This document shows, piece by piece, positions 26,106 to 33,846 of a stretch of 41,867 bases of DNA. Origin of the DNA: Actinobaculum sp. oral taxon 183 str. F0552. Its GTDB lineage: Bacteria; Actinomycetota; Actinomycetes; Actinomycetales; Actinomycetaceae. The DNA lies in NCBI RefSeq assembly GCF_000466165.1, contig NZ_KE951418.1:1-41867 (forward strand), in the 5' to 3' direction. Made by a program: the position numbers and the translations under genes. The first letter of the stretch is position 1, and each line of letters begins with the position of its first letter. The notes under the pieces were generated by a model that searched no databases, was not told the DNA's origin, and saw only the letters and a list, made by a program, of their open reading frames with translations.

Positions 26106-27635
26106 TCATTCGCTGCTGGGTTTGCGAGTCCGCTTGCGCTTGCGGTTGCGCCGCGGAGCGGCCTGCGGGTTGTCCTTGACGTTCCGCTTGACGTCGCGCG
26201 ATCGCGCCGCCTTCGCCTTCCCGTCGCGCTTCCGCCCGGCCCCGCGGCCCCGCGAGCCCCGCTTGCCCGGCCTCCTGCCGGTCTCTCCGAGGTCCTCGAT
26301 GTACTCGGCGTCCAGGCCGGCGCGGGTGCGCTGGTCCCGGGGGAGCTTGCCGGTCGCCTCGCGAGGGATGTCCAAGTCCGTGTAGAGGTGCGTGGACGTA
26401 TGGTAGGTCTCCTCGGGTTCGCGATGGCCCAGGCCCAAAGTCTTGTCGATGACGGCCCAGCGGGTGAGGTCCTCCCAGTCGACCAGGGTCACGGCCGTTC
26501 CCGAATGGCCGGCGCGTCCCGTCCGGCCGATCCTGTGGATGTAGGTCTTCTCGTCCTCGGGACACTGGTAGTTGATGACGTGGGTGACGTCGTCGACGTC
26601 GATGCCGCGGGCGGCCACGTCCGTGGCGACCAGCACGTCCACCTTTCCGTTGCGGAAGGCCCGGAGGGCCTGTTCCCGCGCGCCCTGGCCTAGGTCGCCG
26701 TGGAGGGCCCCCGCGGCGAAGCCGCGTTCGCAGAGATCCTTGGCCAGGCGGGCCGCGGTGCGCTTGGTCCGGGTGAAGATGATCGTCAGCCCCCTGTCCC
26801 GGGCCTGCAGGATGCGGGCCACGACCTCGGATTTGTTGAGGACGTGGCAGCGGTAGACCAGCTGCCGGGTCGCTTTGACGGTCGCCCCGGTGTCGGCGGG
26901 GTCCGAGGCGCGGATGTGCGTCGGCTTGGACATGTACCTGCGGGCCATGGCGACGACGGGGCCGGGCATGGTGGCCGAGAACAGCATGGTGTGGCGGGTG
27001 GGCGGCGTGACGGCGAGGATCCTCTCGACGTCTTCGAGGAAGCCGAGGTCGAGCATCTCGTCGGCCTCGTCGAGCACCACGGTGCGCGCACGCCCCAGGT
27101 CCAGCGTCCGGTGCCTGAGGAGGTCGATGAGGCGCCCGGGCGTGCCGACGACGATCTCGGCCCCCTCGGCCAGGGCCTCCTGCTGGGGCTCGTAAGCGCG
27201 GCCGCCGTAGAGTTCGACGATCCTCACCGTCCGCTTGGCCGCGGCGTGGGAGAGTTCCTGCGCCACCTGCTTGGCCAGCTCGCGGGTGGGCAGGACGACC
27301 AGTCCCTGAGGCTTGCCCTTGGCGCCGTCCGGCAGCTCCTCCCACCCCTCCTCGCCCGGTCCCGCGACCGCTTCGAGCATGGGGATGCCGAAGCCGAGGG
27401 TTTTGCCCGTCCCCGTCTTCGCCTGGCCGATGATGTCGTTTCCCCTGAGAGCGACGGGGAGAGTGAGCGCCTGTATGGGGAAAGGATGGACGATCCCTCT
27501 GCTCTCCAAGGCTTCGACGATGGCCTGCGAAACGCCTAGATCCGCGAATGAAAGGCTTTCGGGATCCTCGGCGTGGTCGGAAGGAGCGGGCAAGCGGGAG
27601 CTCGAAGAAACGGTGGGTTGGTAGCGCGACGTCAT
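26106..27635 (-). CDS. DEAD-box RNA helicase
   Basis: A 509-aa ATP-dependent RNA helicase. The Q motif lies in SFADLGVSQAIVEALESRGIVHPFPIQ. Motif I is AKTGTGKT, motif II DEAD, motif III SAT, motif IV IIFTRTK, motif V DVAARGIDV and motif VI HRIGRTGRAG. The C-terminal 90 residues are Lys/Arg-rich (RGAGRKRDGKAKAARSRDVKR..), typical of an RNA-binding tail. It resembles RhlE-type proteins (Rv3211 in mycobacteria), which sit close to DUF3107. Start ATG at 27635 has AAAGGA 7 nt upstream. A TAGAAT box at 27763-27758 would give a leader of about 115 nt, long for this genome. Confidence 0.95.
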   Translation of the reverse strand: MTSRYQPTVSSSSRLPAPSDHAEDPESLSFADLGVSQAIVEALESRGIVHPFPIQALTLPVALRGNDIIGQAKTGTGKTLGFGIPMLEAVAGPGEEGWEELPDGAKGKPQGLVVLPTRELAKQVAQELSHAAAKRTVRIVELYGGRAYEPQQEALAEGAEIVVGTPGRLIDLLRHRTLDLGRARTVVLDEADEMLDLGFLEDVERILAVTPPTRHTMLFSATMPGPVVAMARRYMSKPTHIRASDPADTGATVKATRQLVYRCHVLNKSEVVARILQARDRGLTIIFTRTKRTAARLAKDLCERGFAAGALHGDLGQGAREQALRAFRNGKVDVLVATDVAARGIDVDDVTHVINYQCPEDEKTYIHRIGRTGRAGHSGTAVTLVDWEDLTRWAVIDKTLGLGHREPEETYHTSTHLYTDLDIPREATGKLPRDQRTRAGLDAEYIEDLGETGRRPGKRGSRGRGAGRKRDGKAKAARSRDVKRNVKDNPQAAPRRNRKRKRTRKPSSE

Positions 27636-27757
27636 TTAGTTTTCCTTTCGTACGTACTGTCGAGTTTCCACTTGAATCGCAGTCGATCGTAAAAGAATGT
27701 GCGGCAACGCCTGAGCCGGAAACTACCGAGATGACCGGTCAGCTTTGCTCATGTACA

Positions 27758-27763
27758 ATTCTA
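27758..27763 (-). promoter_or_regulatory. candidate -10 box of the DEAD-box helicase
   Basis: TAGAAT on the minus strand inside the AT-rich TATAGAATTGTACATG stretch. The resulting leader (about 115 nt) contains small palindromes such as GACCGGTC and GTACGTAC. Long leaders on helicase genes often carry temperature or autoregulatory control, but nothing specific can be shown here. Confidence 0.4.
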
Positions 27764-27779
27764 TATCATTCACCGGTGC

Positions 27780-27950
27780 CGTGTTCCGCGGACGTCGGAT
27801 TGCACACCCGGAGGCCGGGAGGTACCGGGCATGCACTGCGACACGCGGATCTCCGGGCCGAACGCTCGGTTTCCGGGAGGGTTCCGGGTTTCGGCGGGGC
27901 GGCTTTTCGTTGCTGCGTCAAGGAAACGGGCGGACTCGACAGCCCGGTAG
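27780..27950. other. intergenic sequence between helicase and polysaccharide cassette
   Basis: The whole gap (27636-28094) has no convincing gene; the open frames across it lack ribosome sites and show no familiar protein pattern. This middle section shows no feature that I can name. A TCGACA at 27936-27941 is 21 bp from the TATAAT, too far for a normal -35. Confidence 0.4.
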
Positions 27951-27951
27951 G

Positions 27952-27981
27952 TTACGCATGGGTATAATTACCCATGCGTAA
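27952..27981 (+). promoter_or_regulatory. perfect 30-bp palindrome containing TATAAT: operator/promoter of the polysaccharide cassette
   Basis: TTACGCATGGGTA (27952-27964) and its exact reverse complement TACCCATGCGTAA (27969-27981) flank a 4-nt TAAT centre, so 13 bp on each side match without error. The consensus -10 hexamer TATAAT occupies 27963-27968 in the centre. A protein dimer bound here would block RNA polymerase, so this is best read as an operator overlapping the promoter of the downstream genes. The expected start near 27975 gives a leader of about 120 nt with further small dyads (GGAAA/TTTCC and CTGG/CCAG between 28014 and 28057). Confidence 0.75.
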
Positions 27982-28094
27982 GCCTGGCGATCGAGGTCCG
28001 AAGCGGGTAGCGTCGGAAACAATGGACATTTCCTAGAAGACATCTGGGATTTTCCAGAAATTCCGACTTGCTCACAGATCGGTTGTGGTACGTC

Positions 28095-28397
28095 ATGCAA
28101 TACTCGCCGTTGGCATCAGGCATCGGGCTCCTCATCGCAGGAAATGGACTGCCCGAGGGCCCTGGGCTTCTCCTCATCGCGCGAATCCTCTTGGACATCG
28201 CGGGTCTGTTCTTCATCGCCTTCGCCCTCTTCTTCGCCGTCGCGGACCTCTCCGGGCGGCTGCGGGGCATCAGTTCGGATGAGACGCCGGTGAGGCGTGG
28301 GCATTCGCCGAGACACCTGGCGCAGGTCTTGAGTCGGTATCCGCGCCACCTGGCTCGCGGTCTCAAGAGGTCGTCTTTCGGCGGGTCCAGGGAATGA
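28095..28397 (+). CDS. small membrane protein of the polysaccharide cassette
   Basis: A 100-aa protein I do not recognise. The first half is hydrophobic with two likely membrane segments: ASGIGLLIAGNGL and LLLIARILLDIAGLFFIAFALFFAVADL. The second half is basic and polar (RRGHSPRHLAQVLSRYPRHLARGLKRSS), probably cytoplasmic. The ribosome site is poor for the ATG at 28095; a TTG at 28068 in the same frame would add nine residues (MLTDRLWYV). Its stop overlaps the ATG of the GT2 synthase (ATGA), so the two are coupled. Small membrane partners are common beside GT2 synthases (PgaD with PgaC, IcaD with IcaA), and I infer a similar accessory role. Confidence 0.6.
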   Translation: MQYSPLASGIGLLIAGNGLPEGPGLLLIARILLDIAGLFFIAFALFFAVADLSGRLRGISSDETPVRRGHSPRHLAQVLSRYPRHLARGLKRSSFGGSRE

Positions 28398-29836
28398 CTT
28401 CTCTTCTAGGGGGGTACCACAATTTCATGAATGTCACGCCGCGCTACGAAAGCGCCCGCCCCATCGACGTCTTGGACGCCTTGGGGTGGTGGGGCGCGCT
28501 CCTCATGGTCGTCACGGCCATCATCTACTCCGTGTCGATGCTCGTCGTCTCCCGATGCTCTCCGCGAGTCCGCAAGCGTCGCCGGCGATTCTCCGAATGG
28601 CTGACGAACAGCCCGATCAAGGCGGGCGACCTCGCCCGTCCCCGGATGGTCATCCTCGTCCCCTGCTTGAACGAGGCCAAGGTCATCGTCGCCAGCGTCG
28701 GGAAGCTGCTGGAGATCCCTTACCCCGAGGTCTACATCCTCGTCATCGACGACGGATCGGAGGACGGCACGGCCGACCTCGTCGACTCCATCGGCGACCC
28801 CAGGGTCCACGTCATGAGGAGGGTGCCCCCGAATGCCCGGAAGGGCAAGGGGGAGGCGCTCAACAACGCGCTCACCCTGGTGCGCGAGCGCTACCTCAAG
28901 GGCTCGGCCGGAGACGTGGTGATCGGCGTCGTGGACGCCGACGGCCGCCTCGACCCGCAGGCGATCACGGAGGCCAGGATCGCCTTCACCGATCCCAACG
29001 TGGGCGCCGTCCAGGTCGGCGTCCGGATCAACAACAGGCACCGCTCGCTCCTGGCGCGCATGCAGGACATGGAGTTCGTCGTCTTCACCGAGGTCTTCCA
29101 GCGCGGTCGGCGCCACATGGGAAGCGTCGGAATGGGCGGGAACGGCCAATTCGTCAGGCTCGCCGCCCTGGACGCCCTGGGCGACAAGCCTTGGTCGGAC
29201 TCGCTGACCGAGGACTTCGACCTGGGCATCCGGCTCAACGCCACCGGATGGGCCAACGAGTACTCGTGGACCGCCAGCGTCCACCAGCAGGGCGTGACGC
29301 AGATGGGCCGCCTCCTGCGCCAGCGGTCGCGCTGGTTCCAGGGCAACCTGCAGGCCCTCAAGCTCCTGCCGATGGTCATACGCGAACACCGCGGGCGCTC
29401 CCGGGCCGACACTCTCTACCAGATCCTGGCCCCCTACCTGATCCTCGCCTCCTCGCTCCTGACGATCTCCTTCGCGATATCGCTCGTCATGTCGGTCACG
29501 TGGGCGATCCAGGGGGTCCCGCAGCCGTGGGGATGGCTGATCCTGGCCTACCTCCTGGCCTTCGGCCCGGGCATGGCCTACGGGTATATATACTGGCGCG
29601 TCGAGAGGGTGAACGGCTTCGGGCTGGTCAAGGCCCTGCTGTGCTCCCACCTCTTCGTCCTCTACGGGCTCCTGGGCTTCATCTCGGGGTGGTGGGCGAT
29701 CGGCCGCATCGTCCTGGGGCGCCGCAGCTGGGCTAAGACGGCGCGTGAGAACGAGGAGCCCGAGGCGGTGCCGGCCCTCCAGGCCGAGGGTCTCCAGCTC
29801 GCCACCGTCGTCGCCTCGCCGGGGGCGCCGTCATGA
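28394..29836 (+). CDS. processive family-2 glycosyltransferase (polysaccharide synthase)
   Basis: A 480-aa membrane-embedded synthase. One membrane segment near the N-terminus (WWGALLMVVTAIIYSVSMLVV) is followed by the cytosolic GT-A domain with IDDGS (Asp119, Asp120), DADG (Asp181, Asp183), GNGQFVRL, TEDFD (Asp274, catalytic base) and QRSRW (310-314). This D,D,D,QxxRW set is characteristic of processive beta-glycan synthases such as PgaC/IcaA, NodC, hyaluronan and cellulose synthases. Three or four membrane segments close the protein (YLILASSLLTISFAISLVM, WGWLILAYLLAFGPGMAYGYIYW, ALLCSHLFVLYGLLGFISGWWAI). It has no PilZ domain. The adjacent deacetylase and UDP-GlcNAc 2-epimerase suggest an amino-sugar polymer. 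ATG 28394 overlaps the previous stop; ATG 28427 is an alternative. Confidence 0.9.
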   Translation: MTSLLGGYHNFMNVTPRYESARPIDVLDALGWWGALLMVVTAIIYSVSMLVVSRCSPRVRKRRRRFSEWLTNSPIKAGDLARPRMVILVPCLNEAKVIVASVGKLLEIPYPEVYILVIDDGSEDGTADLVDSIGDPRVHVMRRVPPNARKGKGEALNNALTLVRERYLKGSAGDVVIGVVDADGRLDPQAITEARIAFTDPNVGAVQVGVRINNRHRSLLARMQDMEFVVFTEVFQRGRRHMGSVGMGGNGQFVRLAALDALGDKPWSDSLTEDFDLGIRLNATGWANEYSWTASVHQQGVTQMGRLLRQRSRWFQGNLQALKLLPMVIREHRGRSRADTLYQILAPYLILASSLLTISFAISLVMSVTWAIQGVPQPWGWLILAYLLAFGPGMAYGYIYWRVERVNGFGLVKALLCSHLFVLYGLLGFISGWWAIGRIVLGRRSWAKTARENEEPEAVPALQAEGLQLATVVASPGAPS

Positions 29837-30477
29837 GGCGACGACGCAAGGTCGTCATCGCCTCCGCGGCGGTCGTGGCCCTCGTCGCCGCCGCCGTGGT
29901 CTGGAAGATCGCGACTCGCAAGGACGACCCCTGCCCGGGCTACGACGTCGTGTACGACGGATACGGCCATGTCAGCTGCGAGGAGGGGACGGTCAAGATC
30001 CAACCGCGTTCGGCCGCGCGCAAACAGGACACCCACGCCGGCCTCGTGGTGGCCGGCGGCCAGTCTTCCGCGGGCAAAGTGGGCGCCTCCATGCAGACGA
30101 CCGACCAGGTGCGGGATGGTCAACCCAACCCATGGGAAGTAGGATGGTTCCTGTGGCGTTACCAGGACCCCCAGCATTTCTACGCAGTGGTCCTCAAGCC
30201 CAACGGCTGGGAGGTCTCCAAACAGGACCCGGCCTATCCGGGAGGTCAGCGCTTTCTCGCCTCTGGGAAGACGCCCACGTTCCCCCTCGGGTCCAAGCAC
30301 ACGGTCACCGTCACTCCGATCGATGACGAAGCGGGCTTCCTCGTTTCCGCCAACGGGAAGGACCTCGCCAAGGTCGTCGACAAGGAACGGCCGTACAAGA
30401 AGGGGAGAGTGGCCCTCTACACCGAAGACGCGGCCGTGACCTTCAGCGACATACGAACGGGACGCGCTTCCCGCTGA
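29833..30477 (+). CDS. membrane-anchored extracellular protein, probable concanavalin-like fold
   Basis: A 214-aa protein with a basic start and a single hydrophobic segment (VVIASAAVVALVAAAVVWKI, residues 7-26), so it is secreted or N-terminally anchored facing outwards. The rest is beta-rich with many aromatic residues: WEVGWFLWRYQDPQHFYAVV, KPNGWEVSKQDP, KHTVTVTPIDD and GRVALYTEDAAVTFSDI. This layout (hFY.vvl..nGw.v.k, then a closing G.VgLYTEda.v.F..I) is like DUF1080/LamG-type jelly-roll domains that bind or cleave glycans. That assignment rests on pattern only. Two Cys (PCPGYDVVYDGYGHVSC) may form a disulfide. It overlaps the GT2 stop by 4 nt (ATGA), so it is made with the synthase. Confidence 0.6.
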   Translation: MRRRRKVVIASAAVVALVAAAVVWKIATRKDDPCPGYDVVYDGYGHVSCEEGTVKIQPRSAARKQDTHAGLVVAGGQSSAGKVGASMQTTDQVRDGQPNPWEVGWFLWRYQDPQHFYAVVLKPNGWEVSKQDPAYPGGQRFLASGKTPTFPLGSKHTVTVTPIDDEAGFLVSANGKDLAKVVDKERPYKKGRVALYTEDAAVTFSDIRTGRASR

Positions 30478-30510
30478 CTGCCGGCGCCCGGTCGGCCCCC
30501 GCGGTCCGAC

Positions 30511-30546
30511 TGAGCGCATTCGGGCGTCCGCGACCCGATGCGCTCA
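30511..30546 (+). terminator. long hairpin between the exported-protein gene and the epimerase gene
   Basis: TGAGCGCATTCGGG (30511-30524) pairs with CCCGATGCGCTCA (30534-30546): 13 base pairs with a single bulged T and a 9-nt loop. No T-run follows. It could be a partial terminator or an mRNA stability element separating the first three genes from wecB, 60 nt downstream. Confidence 0.5.
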
Positions 30547-30605
30547 CGCAGCGGACGTTGGCAGATCTCATCACAATCGCACATCGCAAAGACAAGGAGT
30601 GAAAT

Positions 30606-31814
30606 ATGCCGTCGACTGCGGCGATCCGGGTGATGCTCGTCTACGGGACTCGGCCCGAGGCCATCAAGATGGCGCCTCTCGTGAAGGCCTTCGCACAGGA
30701 TCCCCGATTCGACCCCCGCATCGTTGTCACCGGGCAGCATCGCGAAATGCTCGATCAGGTCCATTCCTTCTTCGACATCAAGCCCGATCTGGACCTCAAC
30801 ATCCACAAGCCCGGGCAGACGCTCACCCAGGTGACGACGCGGACCCTCCAGGGAACCGACGAGGCGATCCGGGGGTTCGCCCCGGATGCGATCGCCGTCC
30901 AGGGCGACACGTCGTCGGCCTTCGCCGCCGCCTTGGCGGCCTTCTACCACCAGAAGCCGGTTCTCCACGTCGAGGCCGGACTGCGGACGGGCGACATCGC
31001 CTCGCCCTTCCCGGAGGAGGCCAACAGGCGCCTCATCGGCCAGCTGACGGCGCTCCACCTGTGCCCGACGGCCGAGAGCAAGGACAACCTCCTCCGGGAG
31101 AACACGCCCCCGGAATCCATACGCGTCACCGGCAATACCGTGATCGACGCCCTCCTGGCGGCCGTCGAGCGTCCGGTGCCCAGCGGCGACGAGCGGCTCG
31201 ACGCCGCCGTAGCCGAGACCTCGCGCCGCATGGTGCTGGTCACCGCCCACCGCAGGGAATCCTGGGGCGCGCCGATGGCCCGCATCGGGCGGGCCGTGGC
31301 CAGACTCGCCGATGCGTTCCCGGACGTCGTCTTCGCGCTCCCCGCGCACCGCAACCCCCAGGTCCGCGAGGCTTTGCTGCCGGTGCTGGAGGGGCGCGCG
31401 AACGTCGTCGTCACCGAGCCGCTGGAATACGGCGCGATCTGCACCGTCATGAACCGGTCCGACCTCGTGCTCACCGACTCGGGGGGCATCCAGGAGGAGG
31501 CCCCCGCCCTCTCGAAGCCCGTTCTGGTCCTGCGTGAGAACACCGAGCGCCCCGAAGCCGTCGAGCACGGGGTGGCGCGGGTCGTCGGCACGGACGAGAA
31601 CCGCATCGTCGAAGAGGCGAGCATTCTTCTCAGCCGCGATGACGAGTACGCCAAGATGGCGCACGCCGCCAACCCCTACGGGGACGGCAGGGCGTGCGAA
31701 CGGATCCTGGCTGCTACGGCATCGCTCTTCGGACGGGGAGAGCCCCTGTCCGATTTTGTCCCACATCGTCAACGAGAAAGGGATGTCACCAGTGAAAATC
31801 ACGCAATCGTCTAG
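30606..31814 (+). CDS. wecB: UDP-N-acetylglucosamine 2-epimerase (non-hydrolysing)
   Basis: A 402-aa cytosolic enzyme of the GT-B-like epimerase family that converts UDP-GlcNAc to UDP-ManNAc. Visible are the N-terminal YGTRPEAIKMAPLV, TGQHREML, VQGDTSSAFAAALAAFY, HVEAGLRTGD, PFPEEANRRLIGQL, VTAHRRESWG (normally HRREN), and the UDP-binding LTDSGGIQEEAPALSKPVLVLRENTERPEA. All catalytic acidic residues of the family appear to be present. AAGGAG lies upstream of the ATG. The last 30 residues or so (FGRGEPLSDFVPHRQ..) are variable and overlap the start of the deacetylase gene by about 30 nt. Its place in a GT2/deacetylase cassette implies that the polymer contains or is derived from ManNAc. Confidence 0.93.
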   Translation: MPSTAAIRVMLVYGTRPEAIKMAPLVKAFAQDPRFDPRIVVTGQHREMLDQVHSFFDIKPDLDLNIHKPGQTLTQVTTRTLQGTDEAIRGFAPDAIAVQGDTSSAFAAALAAFYHQKPVLHVEAGLRTGDIASPFPEEANRRLIGQLTALHLCPTAESKDNLLRENTPPESIRVTGNTVIDALLAAVERPVPSGDERLDAAVAETSRRMVLVTAHRRESWGAPMARIGRAVARLADAFPDVVFALPAHRNPQVREALLPVLEGRANVVVTEPLEYGAICTVMNRSDLVLTDSGGIQEEAPALSKPVLVLRENTERPEAVEHGVARVVGTDENRIVEEASILLSRDDEYAKMAHAANPYGDGRACERILAATASLFGRGEPLSDFVPHRQRERDVTSENHAIV

Positions 31815-33744
31815 TCCCTCCGGACGGAGGGCGAGGATTGCCGCGACGGCTTTCGCGCTCTCGGGCGCGCTCGCCCTCTCGGGGCCCGTCTGGGCCGCCG
31901 GGGACAGCGACCGCGACAATAAGACGACCACCTCCAGTCAATCCGCTCAGAAGGACAAGGCGGCAGCGGGCAGCGATTCCCTGGTTCGCAACAACCAGTT
32001 GAAGGATCCCCCCGAGCCGGCCGCGGCGAAGAAGCGGGAGCTCCCGCTGAAACTGGACTCCAAATCCAAGGTCGACCTCGGCAAGCCCGCCAAAGACGTC
32101 GCTCCGACGAAGGCGGGCACTCGGCACCTGGCCGACTCCGTCCCCTCCCTGCCCGGCTCGGCCAAGACCTTCGGCAACTCGTCGGGGAAGTCGAAGACCC
32201 TCGTCCTGTTCGACACGTCGGGCAACTACGCGAACCTCGGCGAGATGTACGCCGTGGGCACCGCGATGCTCGCGTCCCACTCGGGGACCGTCACGACGCT
32301 TCCCGTCGCCGACTACAAGGCCGGTTTGGCCGGAGCCTACACCGGAGTCGCATACGTCGGATCGACCTACGACGAAAAGCTGCCGCGGGCCTTCATCGAC
32401 GACGTCTTGACCGGCGACGTCCCGGTCATGTGGTCGGGCTTCAACATCTGGAAGCTCGCCTCCACCGACTCCGATCGGCAGGCCTTCATCAGCCGGTTCG
32501 GATGGGATGCCGCCACCTCGTACATCGATTCGGCCGACCCCGTCAGGTCCGTCTCCTACAAGGGGCAGACTCTGACGCGCAACAAGCTCAACAACAGCGG
32601 AATCCTCGCTCCCCACATCGTCGACTCCTCGGCGGTGAAGGTCCTGGCCACCGCGACCTGCGGCGAGACGGCCGCGCAGAACTGCGACAAGGTCGCCCAG
32701 ACCCAGGGAAGCAGCTTCCCCTGGGCCGTCCAGTCCTCCAACCTCACCTACATCGGGGAGATCCCTCTGGCCTACATGGAGGAGAAGGACCGCTACCTCG
32801 CCTACGCCGATCTCATCACCGGCCTCGACGGGAAGAACACGGGGGCCGCCCAGCGCACCGCGGCCGTCCGCATCGAGGACGTCAGCCCCGAGACCACGGT
32901 CGAGGATCTCAAGCCGCTCGTCGACTACTTCGTCTCCGAGCGCATCCCGTTCCAGCTGGCAACAATCCCGCAGTATGTCGACGCCAAGGGCGTATACAAT
33001 CAGAAGGTTCCCAATAAGAAGACCTTCAATGACAATCCGGAGTTGCTGAAGCTCCTCAAGTACGCCCAAGCCAATGGCGGTACTGTAATACAACACGGTA
33101 CCACTCACCAGTATGAGAAGCTCAATAATCCATACAACGCGGTTTCCGGCGACGACTTCGAGTTCTACCGCTCCTGGTGCACGGACAAGGCGTCGGGCGG
33201 CCCCGCCGTCGATTGCAAGACGAACTCGTGGGTCCAACTGGTCGGGCCGCTTCCCAACGACTCGGTCGACTGGGCGCGCAAGCGTGTGGCATCCGGCCAG
33301 GCCGAACTGCAGAGGGTCGGGCTAGGCAAGTCGACCATCTTCGAGACGCCGCACTACGCCGCCTCCAAGAACGCCTACCTGGGCATGGACAAGGTCTATC
33401 GGACGCGGTACGAGCGCGTCCTCTTCTTCCCGGGGACCCTGGTCTCGGCCAACAGCGGCAAGTCTGGGCATTTCGGCCAGTTCTTCCCCTACACCGTCAC
33501 CGACCCGAACGGAACGCGCATCCTGCCGGAGAACCTGGGCAACTACGAGCCCACCGACTACAACAACCACAAGGCGCGCCTCGGCGAGGACCTCGTCGCC
33601 AACGCCCGTGCGAACCTCGTGGTGCGGGACGGCAACGCCAGCTTCTTCTTCCACCCCGGCTATCCGGTCAGCGAGTTGAAGACGGCGGTCAGCGGAATCC
33701 GCTCCCAGGGGTATAATTTCGTCGCCGCGACTCAGATGAATTGA
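31783..33744 (+). CDS. secreted polysaccharide deacetylase-like protein (DUF2334 type)
   Basis: A 653-aa exported protein. The signal peptide has a basic start, a hydrophobic core (IAATAFALSGALALSG) and PVWA-AGD as a likely cleavage site near residue 38. A Lys/Ser/Asp-rich linker of about 95 residues follows, then a domain beginning KTLVLFDTSGNYANLGEMYAV that I cannot name but which recalls the non-catalytic half of large deacetylases such as PelA. The catalytic domain starts at RIEDVSPETT with Glu365-Asp366 and continues to the zinc motif HGTTH (His438, His442). This is the DUF2334 version of the CE4 Asp/His/His site. A late FHPGYPV segment may supply a further His. It probably removes acetyl groups from the exported polymer. 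ATG 31783 or GTG 31792 could be the start. Confidence 0.8.
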   Translation: MSPVKITQSSSPSGRRARIAATAFALSGALALSGPVWAAGDSDRDNKTTTSSQSAQKDKAAAGSDSLVRNNQLKDPPEPAAAKKRELPLKLDSKSKVDLGKPAKDVAPTKAGTRHLADSVPSLPGSAKTFGNSSGKSKTLVLFDTSGNYANLGEMYAVGTAMLASHSGTVTTLPVADYKAGLAGAYTGVAYVGSTYDEKLPRAFIDDVLTGDVPVMWSGFNIWKLASTDSDRQAFISRFGWDAATSYIDSADPVRSVSYKGQTLTRNKLNNSGILAPHIVDSSAVKVLATATCGETAAQNCDKVAQTQGSSFPWAVQSSNLTYIGEIPLAYMEEKDRYLAYADLITGLDGKNTGAAQRTAAVRIEDVSPETTVEDLKPLVDYFVSERIPFQLATIPQYVDAKGVYNQKVPNKKTFNDNPELLKLLKYAQANGGTVIQHGTTHQYEKLNNPYNAVSGDDFEFYRSWCTDKASGGPAVDCKTNSWVQLVGPLPNDSVDWARKRVASGQAELQRVGLGKSTIFETPHYAASKNAYLGMDKVYRTRYERVLFFPGTLVSANSGKSGHFGQFFPYTVTDPNGTRILPENLGNYEPTDYNNHKARLGEDLVANARANLVVRDGNASFFFHPGYPVSELKTAVSGIRSQGYNFVAATQMN

Positions 33745-33785
33745 GCTGAAGGCGGGCCCACAGCCGTCCACGGGCCCGTCGGCAG

Positions 33786-33805
33786 CGTGCACGTTCGCGT
33801 GCACG
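33786..33805 (+). terminator. UUCG-tetraloop hairpin after the deacetylase gene
   Basis: CGTGCACG-TTCG-CGTGCACG: a perfect 8-bp stem closed by the very stable C(UUCG)G loop. It precedes a larger hairpin by 8 nt. Together they should give firm 3'-end formation or RNA stability for the cassette transcript. Confidence 0.6.
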
Positions 33806-33812
33806 GCAAGAT

Positions 33813-33844
33813 GTTGGAGCCCCGGGGGAATCCGGGGCTCCAAC
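33813..33844. terminator. bidirectional hairpin terminator between convergent genes
   Basis: GTTGGAGCCCCGG and CCGGGGCTCCAAC pair perfectly over 13 bp around a GGGAAT loop. It lies between the stop of the deacetylase (plus) and the stop of DUF3107 (minus, 3 nt away), so it can serve both. It lacks a long T-run, as is usual in Actinobacteria. Confidence 0.8.
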
Positions 33845-33846
33845 GT

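Noticed and set aside
27548-27981. Two short plus-strand frames between the helicase and the polysaccharide cassette
   Set aside because: No ribosome site, no recognisable protein pattern, and they cross the helicase start and the palindromic operator.
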